Below are positions 1 through 5,122 of a stretch of 6,100 bases of DNA, piece after piece; position 1 is the first letter of the stretch; every line of letters starts with the position of its first letter. This stretch comes from Actinomycetes bacterium. Lineage in GTDB: Bacteria; Actinomycetota; Actinomycetes; Propionibacteriales; Nocardioidaceae. Position numbers and translations under genes: made by a program. The notes under the pieces are model-generated. The model had not been told where the DNA came from and did not search any database. It saw only the letters and a list, made by a program, of their open reading frames with translations. Location: assembly GCA_029779385.1 (NCBI GenBank), contig JAKPAQ010000045.1:1-6100 (forward strand), given 5' to 3'.

Positions 1-505
1 CGATCATGATCGGCACCAACGGTGGCGCACTGTCTGGCGCGGCGCTCATGGAGGTGCCGACCACCACGTCGATGTGGAAGGACGCGAATGCTGCCGGACC
101 GAGCGACGCCGTCAGGTGAACACGATGCCCCTTCGCCTCCTCCTGCAGAGGCGAGACGCGGGTGATGCGGAAGTCGAAGAAGTCTCGCAGGTCGATGTTC
201 AGCGCCTCGCGCAGCGCGTCCACCGCTTCGTCGGCGTCTGCCTCGATGACGTCGTAGAACATGTCGACGTCCTTGCTGTGGCGCGAGACGCGTACGCGAG
301 CCAGCAGGGCGCCGGCCCCTTTGAGCACCCATTTGTCGGCATCCTGCGAGCTGAACAGTCGCGCCAGCGCACGGTCGTAAGCGAACTGGCGCAGAAGCTC
401 ATCGAGCGTGAAGCGCCCATCCGTGCGAGCGATCTGACGCAACCGGTCAGCCAGCGTGCGCCGGAAAGCCTGCGGCGACTCGTACGGGAACTCGCCAGCG
501 GTCAC
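1..505 (-). CDS. abiEii: AbiEii-family nucleotidyltransferase toxin of a type IV toxin-antitoxin pair (C-terminus outside window)
   Basis: The open frame runs from a GTG at 505-503 to the window edge with no stop, giving 168 residues of what is usually a protein of well over 200. The start is fixed by a GTGA overlap with the antitoxin stop (502-504), typical of coupled toxin-antitoxin genes. Residues 61-84 carry the DNA polymerase-beta-like nucleotidyltransferase motif of AbiEii/MenT toxins: KGAGALL, then an R-x-S-x-x-x-D-x-D run with probable metal ligands Asp79 and Asp81. A third acidic residue, Asp146 in FHIDVVVG, sits where the family has its third carboxylate. Family knowledge: AbiEii binds GTP and acts in phage abortive infection or bacteriostasis; mycobacterial MenT relatives add nucleotides to tRNA 3' ends. 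The substrate here is not known. The N-terminal 60 residues are helical-looking and match the family layout. No frame break is seen in the visible part. Confidence 0.88.
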   Translation of the reverse strand, partial: MTAGEFPYESPQAFRRTLADRLRQIARTDGRFTLDELLRQFAYDRALARLFSSQDADKWVLKGAGALLARVRVSRHSKDVDMFYDVIEADADEAVDALREALNIDLRDFFDFRITRVSPLQEEAKGHRVHLTASLGPAAFASFHIDVVVGTSMSAAPDSAPPLVPIMI

Positions 506-1110
506 GCCACGAGCCCGTCAGTCAGCAGACCCACAGGGAAGTCCGCGTCCTCCCGCAGAGAACGCTCAGTCACCAGGCCGAGCTCAAGGGCGTCGCTGAT
601 CATCTGACGAAGCGCCGAGATGTCCTCACCTGCGGTGAACAGGTCGCTGATGGTCGCCGCAATGCCTGTGACCGGCAGACCGTCGTGCATCTCCCAGCCG
701 GGGTCGAGGCGGGCATGCACCCGGATCTTGATGTCCTCACGGCGCGGGCGTAGCCGGGTCGTGGCATAGAACTCGTGGCGGCGCGGGATCAGGTCACCCA
801 GCCCCCACACGTGCGCGGCACTGCGATGCCCCACCACCACATCCGGGTTCTTGGATCGCTCATGCCAGAACGCCTCGCCACCGAGCTGTAGCCAGGCGGC
901 CCGCAGCGGGTCGAGATCGTAGTTCTCGGCCACCCCGGTCAGCCGGTAGACCCGCGACGCCTCAAGCACCGGAGCGACCGAACCATCCGCGATCAGCCGG
1001 CCCAGATCGACCCGGGAAACCCCCAGACGACGCGCTTGCCCAGCCGTCACCATGCCCCACTGCTCGGCAGCAACAGTGCTGATCGCGGCGATCGCTTCAC
1101 CTCTAGACAT
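502..1110 (-). CDS. abiEi: AbiEi-family antitoxin with N-terminal winged helix-turn-helix
   Basis: This 202-residue protein is the probable antitoxin and autorepressor of the downstream AbiEii toxin. Residues about 8-60 read as the AbiEi N-terminal winged-helix domain: a helix, then VTAGQARRLGVSRVDLGRLI as the HTH core, then a wing ending VLEASRVYRLTG. Residues 60-200 resemble the rest of the actinobacterial AbiEi family: an alpha-rich stretch, then VVVGHRSAAHVWGLGDL, then a beta/alpha part with GLPVTGIAATISDLF. Known for the family: AbiEi represses its own operon by binding inverted repeats in the promoter, and it counters the toxin without forming a stable complex (type IV). The ATG at 1110-1108 is chosen because an exceptional palindrome and a -10-like element end right at it, and no Shine-Dalgarno precedes it. 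The next gene overlaps by 4 nt. The family call is firm; autoregulation here is inferred. Confidence 0.88.
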   Translation of the reverse strand: MSRGEAIAAISTVAAEQWGMVTAGQARRLGVSRVDLGRLIADGSVAPVLEASRVYRLTGVAENYDLDPLRAAWLQLGGEAFWHERSKNPDVVVGHRSAAHVWGLGDLIPRRHEFYATTRLRPRREDIKIRVHARLDPGWEMHDGLPVTGIAATISDLFTAGEDISALRQMISDALELGLVTERSLREDADFPVGLLTDGLVA

Positions 1111-1146
1111 GGATCAATCGTATCATTATTGATGCGATTGATCCAT
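1109..1146. promoter_or_regulatory. 38-bp near-perfect palindrome, probable AbiEi operator
   Basis: The arms ATGGATCAATCG (1109-1120) and CGATTGATCCAT (1135-1146) are exact reverse complements. The 14-bp centre is also largely symmetric, so only two mismatched base pairs occur in each half of 38 bp. The left arm includes two bases of the antitoxin start codon and covers the candidate -10; the right arm covers the -35 region. A protein bound here would block both RNA polymerase and the first ribosome. AbiEi proteins are known to bind inverted repeats in their own promoters, which makes this the natural operator. The symmetry is seen directly; the binding protein is inferred. Confidence 0.75.
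1117..1122 (-). promoter_or_regulatory. Candidate -10 box of the abiE operon giving a leaderless mRNA
   Basis: On the minus strand TACGAT fits the actinobacterial TANNNT -10 pattern. Six bases separate it from the A of the antitoxin ATG, so transcription would start at or next to the start codon. A second candidate, AATAAT (positions 1130-1125), would give a leader of only about 7-8 nt. No purine-rich ribosome binding site lies upstream of the ATG, which agrees with leaderless translation, common in actinobacteria. No good -35 is visible; the best is TGGATC at 1145-1140. Confidence 0.5.
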
Positions 1147-1289
1147 CGGCAAGAGAGCGGGCACGGCCCTGGATGCCGTCTGCAAACCCGAAGCACACCA
1201 GGCTCTCGGGATCGCTGTCGAACTTCTTGCGGACTGGATGCGGACTGGAATCACCCGGCAACCGCGTTCCCGCAGGTCAGAGCGCTAGT
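1147..1289. other. Gap between abiE and rnpB; no recognisable gene, possible gene remnant
   Basis: No RNA gene or recognisable protein is seen. On the plus strand the frame 1142-1288 is open and protein-like (for example HQALGIAVELLADWM) but has no usual start codon before an ATG at 1238, and it ends in TAG just before the rnpB 3' arm. On the minus strand a 58-codon frame (1276-1106, stop 1105-1103) is also open and GC-ending in third positions. It has only a weak TTG (1261-1259) or internal GTG start and overlaps the antitoxin start by 8 nt. One may be the decayed end of a lost gene; I recognise neither. No convincing rnpB terminator (stem plus U-run) is visible. Confidence 0.4.
1228..1249. 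repeat. 11-bp perfect tandem duplication
   Basis: TGCGGACTGGA occurs twice head to tail (1228-1238 and 1239-1249) with no mismatch. The unit length is not a multiple of three, so in a real gene it would shift the frame. That fits a segment no longer under coding selection. Confidence 0.85.
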
Positions 1290-1681
1290 GCGAATGAGTC
1301 GGCCTATAAGCCGGATTCTGTCCTGCCGAAGCAGGGGCGACCATCCATCTGGGGCGCCCATTACTGGACGCCTCGGTGCAACCTACCTGCCGCTAAAGAC
1401 GAGCAACCCTACGGCACGGTTCAGCGAACTGAACCAACTTGGTCTTGCTCCCGGTGGGGTTTACCTAGCCGCCACGGTCACCCGTAGCGCTGGTGAGCTC
1501 TTACCTCACCGTTTCACCCTTACCCGCACTCCCCGAGGGGAGCCGCTGGCGGTCTGTTCTCTGTGGCACTGTCCCGCACGTCGCCGTGGGTGGCCGTTAG
1601 CCACCACCGTGCTCTGTGGAGTCCGGACTTTCCTCGACCTCCCCGAAGGAAGCGCCGCGGCCGCCCGGCCGACTCATTCGC
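1290..1681 (-). ncRNA. rnpB: RNase P RNA, bacterial class A
   Basis: This is the catalytic RNA of RNase P, which trims 5' leaders from pre-tRNAs together with the RnpA protein. On the minus strand the 5' conserved block GAGGAAAGTCCGGACTCC (1635-1618) and the 3' block ACAGAATCCGGCTTATAG (1321-1304) are the standard P4-forming sequences. GGTAAACCCCACCGG (1465-1451) carries the GGU of loop L15, which pairs with the tRNA CCA end. The ends are set by helix P1: GCGAATGAGTCGGC (1681-1668) and GCCGACTCATTCGC (1303-1290) pair perfectly over 14 bp. The resulting length of about 392 nt suits an actinobacterial class A RNA. Long open frames crossing the region on both strands are by-products of its base composition. 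The mature ends may differ by a few nt. Confidence 0.97.
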
Positions 1682-1687
1682 GAACCA

Positions 1688-1693
1688 AGTCTA
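1688..1693 (-). promoter_or_regulatory. rnpB: Candidate -10 box for rnpB
   Basis: Minus-strand TAGACT matches TANNNT and lies six bases before position 1681, the 5' base of helix P1, so the transcript could start at the mature 5' end. The -35 region (around 1711-1716, TTTGGT) is a poor match. The choice rests on spacing and the P1 boundary. Confidence 0.55.
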
Positions 1694-1700
1694 CTGCCAG

Positions 1701-1709
1701 TGCTAGGCT
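1701..1709 (+). promoter_or_regulatory. Candidate extended -10 promoter for the riboswitch-transporter-yaaA transcript
   Basis: TGCTAGGCT contains a TG one base ahead of a TANNNT hexamer (1704-1709), the extended -10 arrangement. The predicted start is near 1716, immediately before the first strand of the riboswitch P1 helix (1717-1723). No good -35 is visible at 1681-1686, which an extended -10 can tolerate. It lies back to back with the rnpB promoter. Confidence 0.55.
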
Positions 1710-1715
1710 TACCAA

Positions 1716-1812
1716 ATCGAAAGGGAGTAGTCCCCAACGGTCGTATCGACACACTGACCCTCGGGTCCGGTACGGCAGGCCAAAGAAATTTGGCGGACGA
1801 GACTTTCGACCG
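1716..1812 (+). promoter_or_regulatory. yybP-ykoY-like manganese riboswitch aptamer
   Basis: The yybP-ykoY aptamer binds Mn2+ and commonly sits ahead of UPF0016, TerC and MntP-type genes. Seen here: the 5' strand TCGAAAG (1717-1723) runs into the L1 signature GGGAGTAG (1723-1730), and the 3' part carries the second signature GACGAGACTTTCG (1796-1808). P1 is TCGAAAG with CTTTCGA (1803-1809), 7 perfect pairs. GTCC (1730-1733) can pair with GGAC (1795-1798) as the helix just inside L1. A hairpin GCCAAA-GAAA-TTTGGC (1779-1794) stacks next to the second signature, and further small stems lie between. The next gene encodes exactly the kind of protein this class controls. The second signature is usually AGACCTTT and reads AGACTTT here. 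Confidence 0.82.
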
Positions 1813-1840
1813 GATTCGTGTACGACGAGCCCGGTCGAGG
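1804..1840 (+). promoter_or_regulatory. Alternative hairpin that competes with riboswitch helix P1
   Basis: TCGACCGG (1806-1813) is exactly complementary to CCGGTCGA (1831-1838), with G-U pairs possible at 1804-1805/1839-1840. TCGT (1816-1819) with ACGA (1825-1828) extends the stem inward. Because 1803-1809 also forms the 3' strand of P1, the two folds exclude each other, as expected for the switching part of a riboswitch. Complementarity is seen; switching is inferred. Confidence 0.55.
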
Positions 1841-1852
1841 ACTCGTTTTACT

Positions 1853-1884
1853 GAGGCTCTTCGTCCGGGAGGACGAGGAGCCTT
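1853..1884 (+). promoter_or_regulatory. Hairpin that sequesters the transporter's ribosome binding site
   Basis: GAGGCTCTTCGTCC (1853-1866) pairs with GGACGAGGAGCCTT (1871-1884) over 14 positions, two of them G-U, closed by a GGGA tetraloop of the GNRA type. The right arm contains GAGGAG (1875-1880), the Shine-Dalgarno for the ATG at 1890, with 9 nt spacing. No U-run follows the stem, so this points to translational rather than terminator control. Confidence 0.7.
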
Positions 1885-1889
1885 TCTCA

Positions 1890-2450
1890 ATGGAAGCAGT
1901 ACTGATCGCCGCAGGCTTGGTGTTCGTCGCCGAGTTGGGCGACAAAAGTCAACTCATGGCGATGGCGTTCGCGACGCGCTACCGCGCTCGCACTGTGTTA
2001 CTCGGGATGGGCATCGCGTGCGCCGTCATCAACCTCGCCTCTGCATTTGTTGGCGATTTGCTCGGTAAATACATCCCCCAAGACATCTTGCAGGTTGTAG
2101 CCGGACTGGTTTTCTTGCTCTTTTCAGCATTGACTTTCTGGGCAATGATTCGCGGTGATGACGATGAAGAACCGACCGTCCGGGCCCACAACACCCGCGC
2201 CGTGCTCACCGTCGGCTTGGCATTTGCCCTAGCCGAACTCGGCGACAAAACGATGTTTGCCACCATGACGTTGGCGACCCAATATCCGTGGTACTGGGTG
2301 TGGATTGGCAGCACCTTGGGCATGCTGGCATCGCTCGTCTTAGCGGTCGTTGCCGGCAAGCAGGTGTTGCGAGTGCTGCCGCTGAAGGCAGTCCACATTT
2401 TTGCCGCCGTCGTGTTCGCGGCCCTCGGCATTTGGATGCTGCTGGCCTGA
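1890..2450 (+). CDS. UPF0016 (TMEM165/GDT1) family membrane transporter, probable Mn2+ exporter
   Basis: This 186-residue integral membrane protein has the two-repeat design of the UPF0016 family. Each repeat carries the E-x-G-D-K-S/T signature: ELGDKS at residues 15-20 and ELGDKT at 116-121, whose acidic residues form the cation site. About six hydrophobic segments are visible: roughly 3-15, 35-55, 66-87, 104-117, 135-155 and 167-185. A charged cytoplasmic loop with DDDEE lies near 90-94. Bacterial relatives such as Vibrio MneA and cyanobacterial Mnx move manganese out of the cytoplasm. The ATG is chosen over an in-frame GTG at 1818 because it has GAGGAG nine bases upstream and gives the family's usual N-terminus; the longer frame would translate part of the riboswitch leader. 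The Mn-type riboswitch upstream supports the substrate; Ca2+ or proton coupling cannot be excluded. Confidence 0.9.
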   Translation: MEAVLIAAGLVFVAELGDKSQLMAMAFATRYRARTVLLGMGIACAVINLASAFVGDLLGKYIPQDILQVVAGLVFLLFSALTFWAMIRGDDDEEPTVRAHNTRAVLTVGLAFALAELGDKTMFATMTLATQYPWYWVWIGSTLGMLASLVLAVVAGKQVLRVLPLKAVHIFAAVVFAALGIWMLLA

Positions 2451-2464
2451 CGTAGGGTCGCTTG

Positions 2465-3205
2465 GTGCTGATTCTGTTGCCGCCGTCCGAAGGTAAAACT
2501 CGACCGGCCACCGGCGATCCGCTGGACTTGAACTCGCTTTCATCGCCGCGACTGAACCCGACGCGCGAACAGTTGCTGAATGCACTTATCCGACTTAGCG
2601 GCACGAAAAAGGCGGCCGAGATCCTTGGCCTAGGCCCGCAGCAGGCCGCCGACATCGAACACAACACCTCTTTGCGGACGGCCCCGACCGCGGCGGCGAT
2701 CGACGTCTACACTGGCGTGTTGTTTGGCGAACTGGACTGGACGACGCTGAGCAGTCAGGCCCAAGCGCGCGGAAATGACCGGCTCGCGATCGCCTCTGCA
2801 CTGTTTGGGCTGTTGCGCCCAAACGACCAGATCCCCGCCTACCGAATGAGCGGCACCGTGAAACTGCCGCGGCTCGGGGCCGTTGCAGGCCGCTACAAGC
2901 CGGTACTGCCGGCCGCAATCGCCGACCTCGCCGGCGGCGGATTGACCGTCGACTTGCGCTCTGGAACCTATGTGGCGCTGGGCAAGGCACCGGGCGGAGC
3001 CATCACCATGCGGGTGCTGACCGAAAAAGACGGCAAGCGTTCAATCGTCAGTCACTTCAATAAGGCGACTAAGGGCCAGATCGTTCGCCAACTACTAGCA
3101 AACGATGTCGACGCGAAGGACCTAGTTGGTTTCGCCGAAGCCCTTCGTGACCTCAACTGGCAGGTCGAAGAGTCCGGGCCTAACCGACTCGACGTCATCG
3201 TCTGA
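2465..3205 (+). CDS. yaaA: YaaA/UPF0246 family peroxide-stress protein
   Basis: The 246-residue product begins MLILLPPSEGK, the invariant opening of the YaaA (DUF328) family, and keeps its other landmarks: VYTGVLFGEL near 81-90, FGLLRPNDQIPAYRMSG near 114-130, the TVDLRSGTYV block near 161-170 and HFNKATKG near 197-204. Escherichia coli YaaA is induced by OxyR and lowers free iron during hydrogen peroxide stress; structural work on it points to DNA binding. The biochemical activity is not settled. I prefer the GTG at 2465: AGGG (2454-2457) is then 7 nt away and the protein starts exactly at the conserved motif. A TTG at 2462 adds one residue and is the alternative. The gene lies 14 nt after the transporter stop, so the two are probably cotranscribed under the riboswitch leader. 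Confidence 0.92.
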   Translation: MLILLPPSEGKTRPATGDPLDLNSLSSPRLNPTREQLLNALIRLSGTKKAAEILGLGPQQAADIEHNTSLRTAPTAAAIDVYTGVLFGELDWTTLSSQAQARGNDRLAIASALFGLLRPNDQIPAYRMSGTVKLPRLGAVAGRYKPVLPAAIADLAGGGLTVDLRSGTYVALGKAPGGAITMRVLTEKDGKRSIVSHFNKATKGQIVRQLLANDVDAKDLVGFAEALRDLNWQVEESGPNRLDVIV

Positions 3206-3225
3206 CGACCTGAAACCCTCGTCAG
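3202..3225. terminator. Small hairpin shared by two convergent genes, weak terminator candidate
   Basis: CTGACGA (3202-3208) and TCGTCAG (3219-3225) form a perfect 7-bp stem with a 10-nt loop. It contains the yaaA stop codon (3203-3205) and the stop codon of the opposing RNase H gene (3224-3222). There is no T-run on either side, so it is at best a weak bidirectional terminator of the kind common in G+C-rich actinobacteria. Only 16 bp separate the two genes. Confidence 0.4.
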
Positions 3226-4379
3226 GGCGAGACGGAGAAGTTGCCCAGACTCGGCGTTCCGTCCGGCCACCAAGTCACCGTCGAAATCGAGGCCGGCGCC
3301 AACTCCATCCGGTGCAAGATGCTCATTTGTGCATCGAGCGCGATCCTAACCATGAGTTTGATCGGCGTGACGTGACTGACCACCACCACCCGTTTTCCGG
3401 CGTAGTCGCGCAGGAGCCGATCTCGGGCGGCTTCGACTCGCGCCGACACGGCGTCGAATGATTCGCCGCCGGGGGGCGCGACGGCCGTCGAGGCCAGCCA
3501 AGATTCAAGTTCTGCCGGCCACTTCTTCATGATGTCGCCGAAACTGAAGCCGTCCCAGTCACCGAAGGCGGTCTCGGCGAAGCCCTCGTCGGTGGCGACC
3601 GGCAAGCCGAGCACCTTAGAGATTTGGGCTGCAGTTTGTTGGGTGCGAAGCAGTGGTGACGCGACGATCGCGTCTGCTCCCCCGTTTGCAGACAGCCAAA
3701 CCCCCGCCCGATCGGCCTGCTCCAGTCCTTCGTCCACCAATGGCGGATCCTCGCCGCCCGAACCGCTGAAAAGTTTGCGTTGGGTGTATGCGGTCACGCC
3801 GTGGCGAACCATGATGACCGTGGTCGGATCACCACCCATCGCACCGCGCCAACCCAGCGACCGATTCTTGATCACCGAGGTGGGACCGGCCGCCGGTTCG
3901 GTAAACACCGCAGGCGGCTCAGGGGGCTCGTCGGCGAGTTGGACGGGCGCGAAACTTGTGACCAGCCCAGGTCGGCCAGCTTTTTGCTCATCTAGAGCGG
4001 CGTTGGCTAACGCGTCGGCGCGTTTGTTCTGCTCGCGTGGCACCCACGTCCAAGTGATCGGCCCGAGTTCACGAACGATGGTCTTGGCCTCAAGCGCAAG
4101 CGGCACCATGTCCGGGTGTTTGATCTTCCAGCGGCCCGCCATCTGTTCGATCACCAGTTTGGAGTCCATCCGAACTTCGACCGGCTCTGTCCCGGCGTGG
4201 GCTTGGGCGAGTTTCAACGCCCCGATCAAACCACGGTATTCGGCGACGTTGTTGGTCGCGGTACCGATGGTTTCTCCTCGGTCGGCGATGAGCACGCCGT
4301 CACGCAGCAGTGCTGAACCGTAGGCGGCCGGCCCTGGGTTTCCCCTAGAGCCGCCATCGGCTTCAATTACCCAACCCAT
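3222..4379 (-). CDS. Bifunctional RNase HI / histidine (acid) phosphatase fusion
   Basis: This 385-residue protein joins two enzymes, as in mycobacterial Rv2228c. Residues 1-130 are RNase HI, which cuts the RNA strand of RNA-DNA hybrids. The carboxylates are visible as Asp8 (EADGGSRGNPG), Glu47 (NNVAEYRGL), Asp72 (MDSKL) and Asp122 (REQNKRADALAN). Residues about 131-185 are a Pro/Ala-rich linker. Residues 186-385 are a histidine phosphatase of the CobC/phosphoglycerate-mutase type with the RHG motif at 192-194 (nucleophile His193), Arg245, Glu269 and the second catalytic His336 in VVSHVTPIK. CobC-like members remove phosphate from alpha-ribazole phosphate in cobalamin synthesis; the substrate here is not established. 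All key residues are intact in both halves. The ATG shares one base with the previous stop (TAATG), implying coupling to the zinc-ribbon gene. Confidence 0.94.
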   Translation of the reverse strand: MGWVIEADGGSRGNPGPAAYGSALLRDGVLIADRGETIGTATNNVAEYRGLIGALKLAQAHAGTEPVEVRMDSKLVIEQMAGRWKIKHPDMVPLALEAKTIVRELGPITWTWVPREQNKRADALANAALDEQKAGRPGLVTSFAPVQLADEPPEPPAVFTEPAAGPTSVIKNRSLGWRGAMGGDPTTVIMVRHGVTAYTQRKLFSGSGGEDPPLVDEGLEQADRAGVWLSANGGADAIVASPLLRTQQTAAQISKVLGLPVATDEGFAETAFGDWDGFSFGDIMKKWPAELESWLASTAVAPPGGESFDAVSARVEAARDRLLRDYAGKRVVVVSHVTPIKLMVRIALDAQMSILHRMELAPASISTVTWWPDGTPSLGNFSVSP

Positions 4380-5122
4380 TAGCTAGCGGCGGACTCGGAA
4401 CGCACCAGAATCCGGTTGCATTCTGGGCAGCGAACGACCGCGTCGGCCGGTTCTGCTTTCAACTCGCGCAGGTCAGCTCCATTGATATCGATGCGGCAAC
4501 CGCCGCACCGCATGCCCTGCAAGGCGGCCGCACCGAGACCGGAGTGGTTTGCCCGGACTTTTTCATAAAGGGCCAGCAAGTCTTCGGGGATGTTCGGCAG
4601 AAACGTTTCGCGTGCTGCCCGAGCCTCGGCCACTTCGGCGTCGATGGTCGTATTGGCGGCCTCAACCTTCGCTGTCAGCTCGGCCACGATGTCGTTCTCG
4701 GCAGTAAGTGAGGCAGTGACGGTCGCCAACTCTGCTTGAGCCGCTTCAAGTGCCTCCATTACTTCGAGCTCTTCGTCTTCAAGTGTGCCGATTCGGCGAG
4801 CAAGCGCCTCAAGTTCGCTCTGCAGACTCGTCAGATCTTTGGGGTTCGTGATCGCCCCGGAGTTCAGGCGTTCTTCGTCACGGTCGCGACGGGCGCGCAC
4901 CAACTCGACCTCAGCATCGGCCTTTTTCTGCTGACGGGTCAGGTCAGACACCCGCGTATCTACCTCGATGCGTTCGGCGTTGAGCACTCGAACGCGCTCG
5001 TTGACGGTGGCGATCTCAGCAAGCTCGGGAAGGGTCTTTCGCCGGTGGGCCAACCGAGCCAACGCCGAATCCTGCTCCTGCAGGTCCAGAAGTGCCTGTT
5101 GCGCTGCCGGTTCAGCCTTCAC
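4379..5122 (-). CDS. C4-type zinc-ribbon protein with long coiled coil (Rv2229c-like)
   Basis: Of the 247 residues, about 10-175 form a long charged coiled coil (Leu/Ala/Glu/Arg heptad-like, with a conserved-looking hinge NPKDLTSLQSELEAL at 93-107). The C-terminus is a zinc ribbon: Cys206-GG-Cys209 and Cys232-PE-Cys235, with IDI between. This is the DUF164/CT398-like family; no enzyme activity is known. Related proteins in other phyla are adaptors or chaperone-like factors, so a protein or nucleic-acid scaffold is a fair guess. It is the middle gene of the operon, overlapping the Nif3-like gene by 11 nt and the RNase H gene by 1 nt. The GTG start (5122-5120) is fixed by AGGAGG five bases upstream. 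Its fixed place beside an RNase H in actinobacteria hints at a shared job, not shown. Confidence 0.9.
   Translation of the reverse strand: MKAEPAAQQALLDLQEQDSALARLAHRRKTLPELAEIATVNERVRVLNAERIEVDTRVSDLTRQQKKADAEVELVRARRDRDEERLNSGAITNPKDLTSLQSELEALARRIGTLEDEELEVMEALEAAQAELATVTASLTAENDIVAELTAKVEAANTTIDAEVAEARAARETFLPNIPEDLLALYEKVRANHSGLGAAALQGMRCGGCRIDINGADLRELKAEPADAVVRCPECNRILVRSESAAS

Noticed and set aside
74..607. Plus-strand open frame of 177 codons opposite the toxin gene
   Set aside because: It is antisense to abiEii, whose frame carries the catalytic motif; the translation looks like a composition artefact.
1200..1289. Intrinsic terminator downstream of rnpB
   Set aside because: Only short stems such as GCG-TTCC-CGC are present and there is no U-run; not enough to call.
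1290..1681. The 14-bp inverted repeats as ends of a mobile element
   Set aside because: They are the two strands of the RNase P RNA P1 helix, with conserved rnpB sequence between them.
1036..1854. Long plus-strand open frame (272 codons) from abiEi to the transporter leader
   Set aside because: It crosses all of rnpB and the riboswitch; the translation is Arg/Ser/Pro-rich with no family features. The RNA conservation explains the sequence.
1818..1889. Extended N-terminus of the transporter from GTG 1818
   Set aside because: The added residues are charged and non-family-like, the region folds into the riboswitch expression platform, and a good ribosome binding site serves the ATG at 1890.
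2462..2464. TTG start for yaaA
   Set aside because: It leaves only 4 nt to AGGG and adds one residue before the conserved MLILLPPSEGK start; the GTG at 2465 fits better. The difference is one codon, so I keep it as an alternative.
3529..4323. 264-codon plus-strand open frame opposite the RNase H/phosphatase gene
   Set aside because: It is the antisense shadow of a gene with all catalytic residues intact; the Ser/Pro/Ala-rich translation has no domain features.
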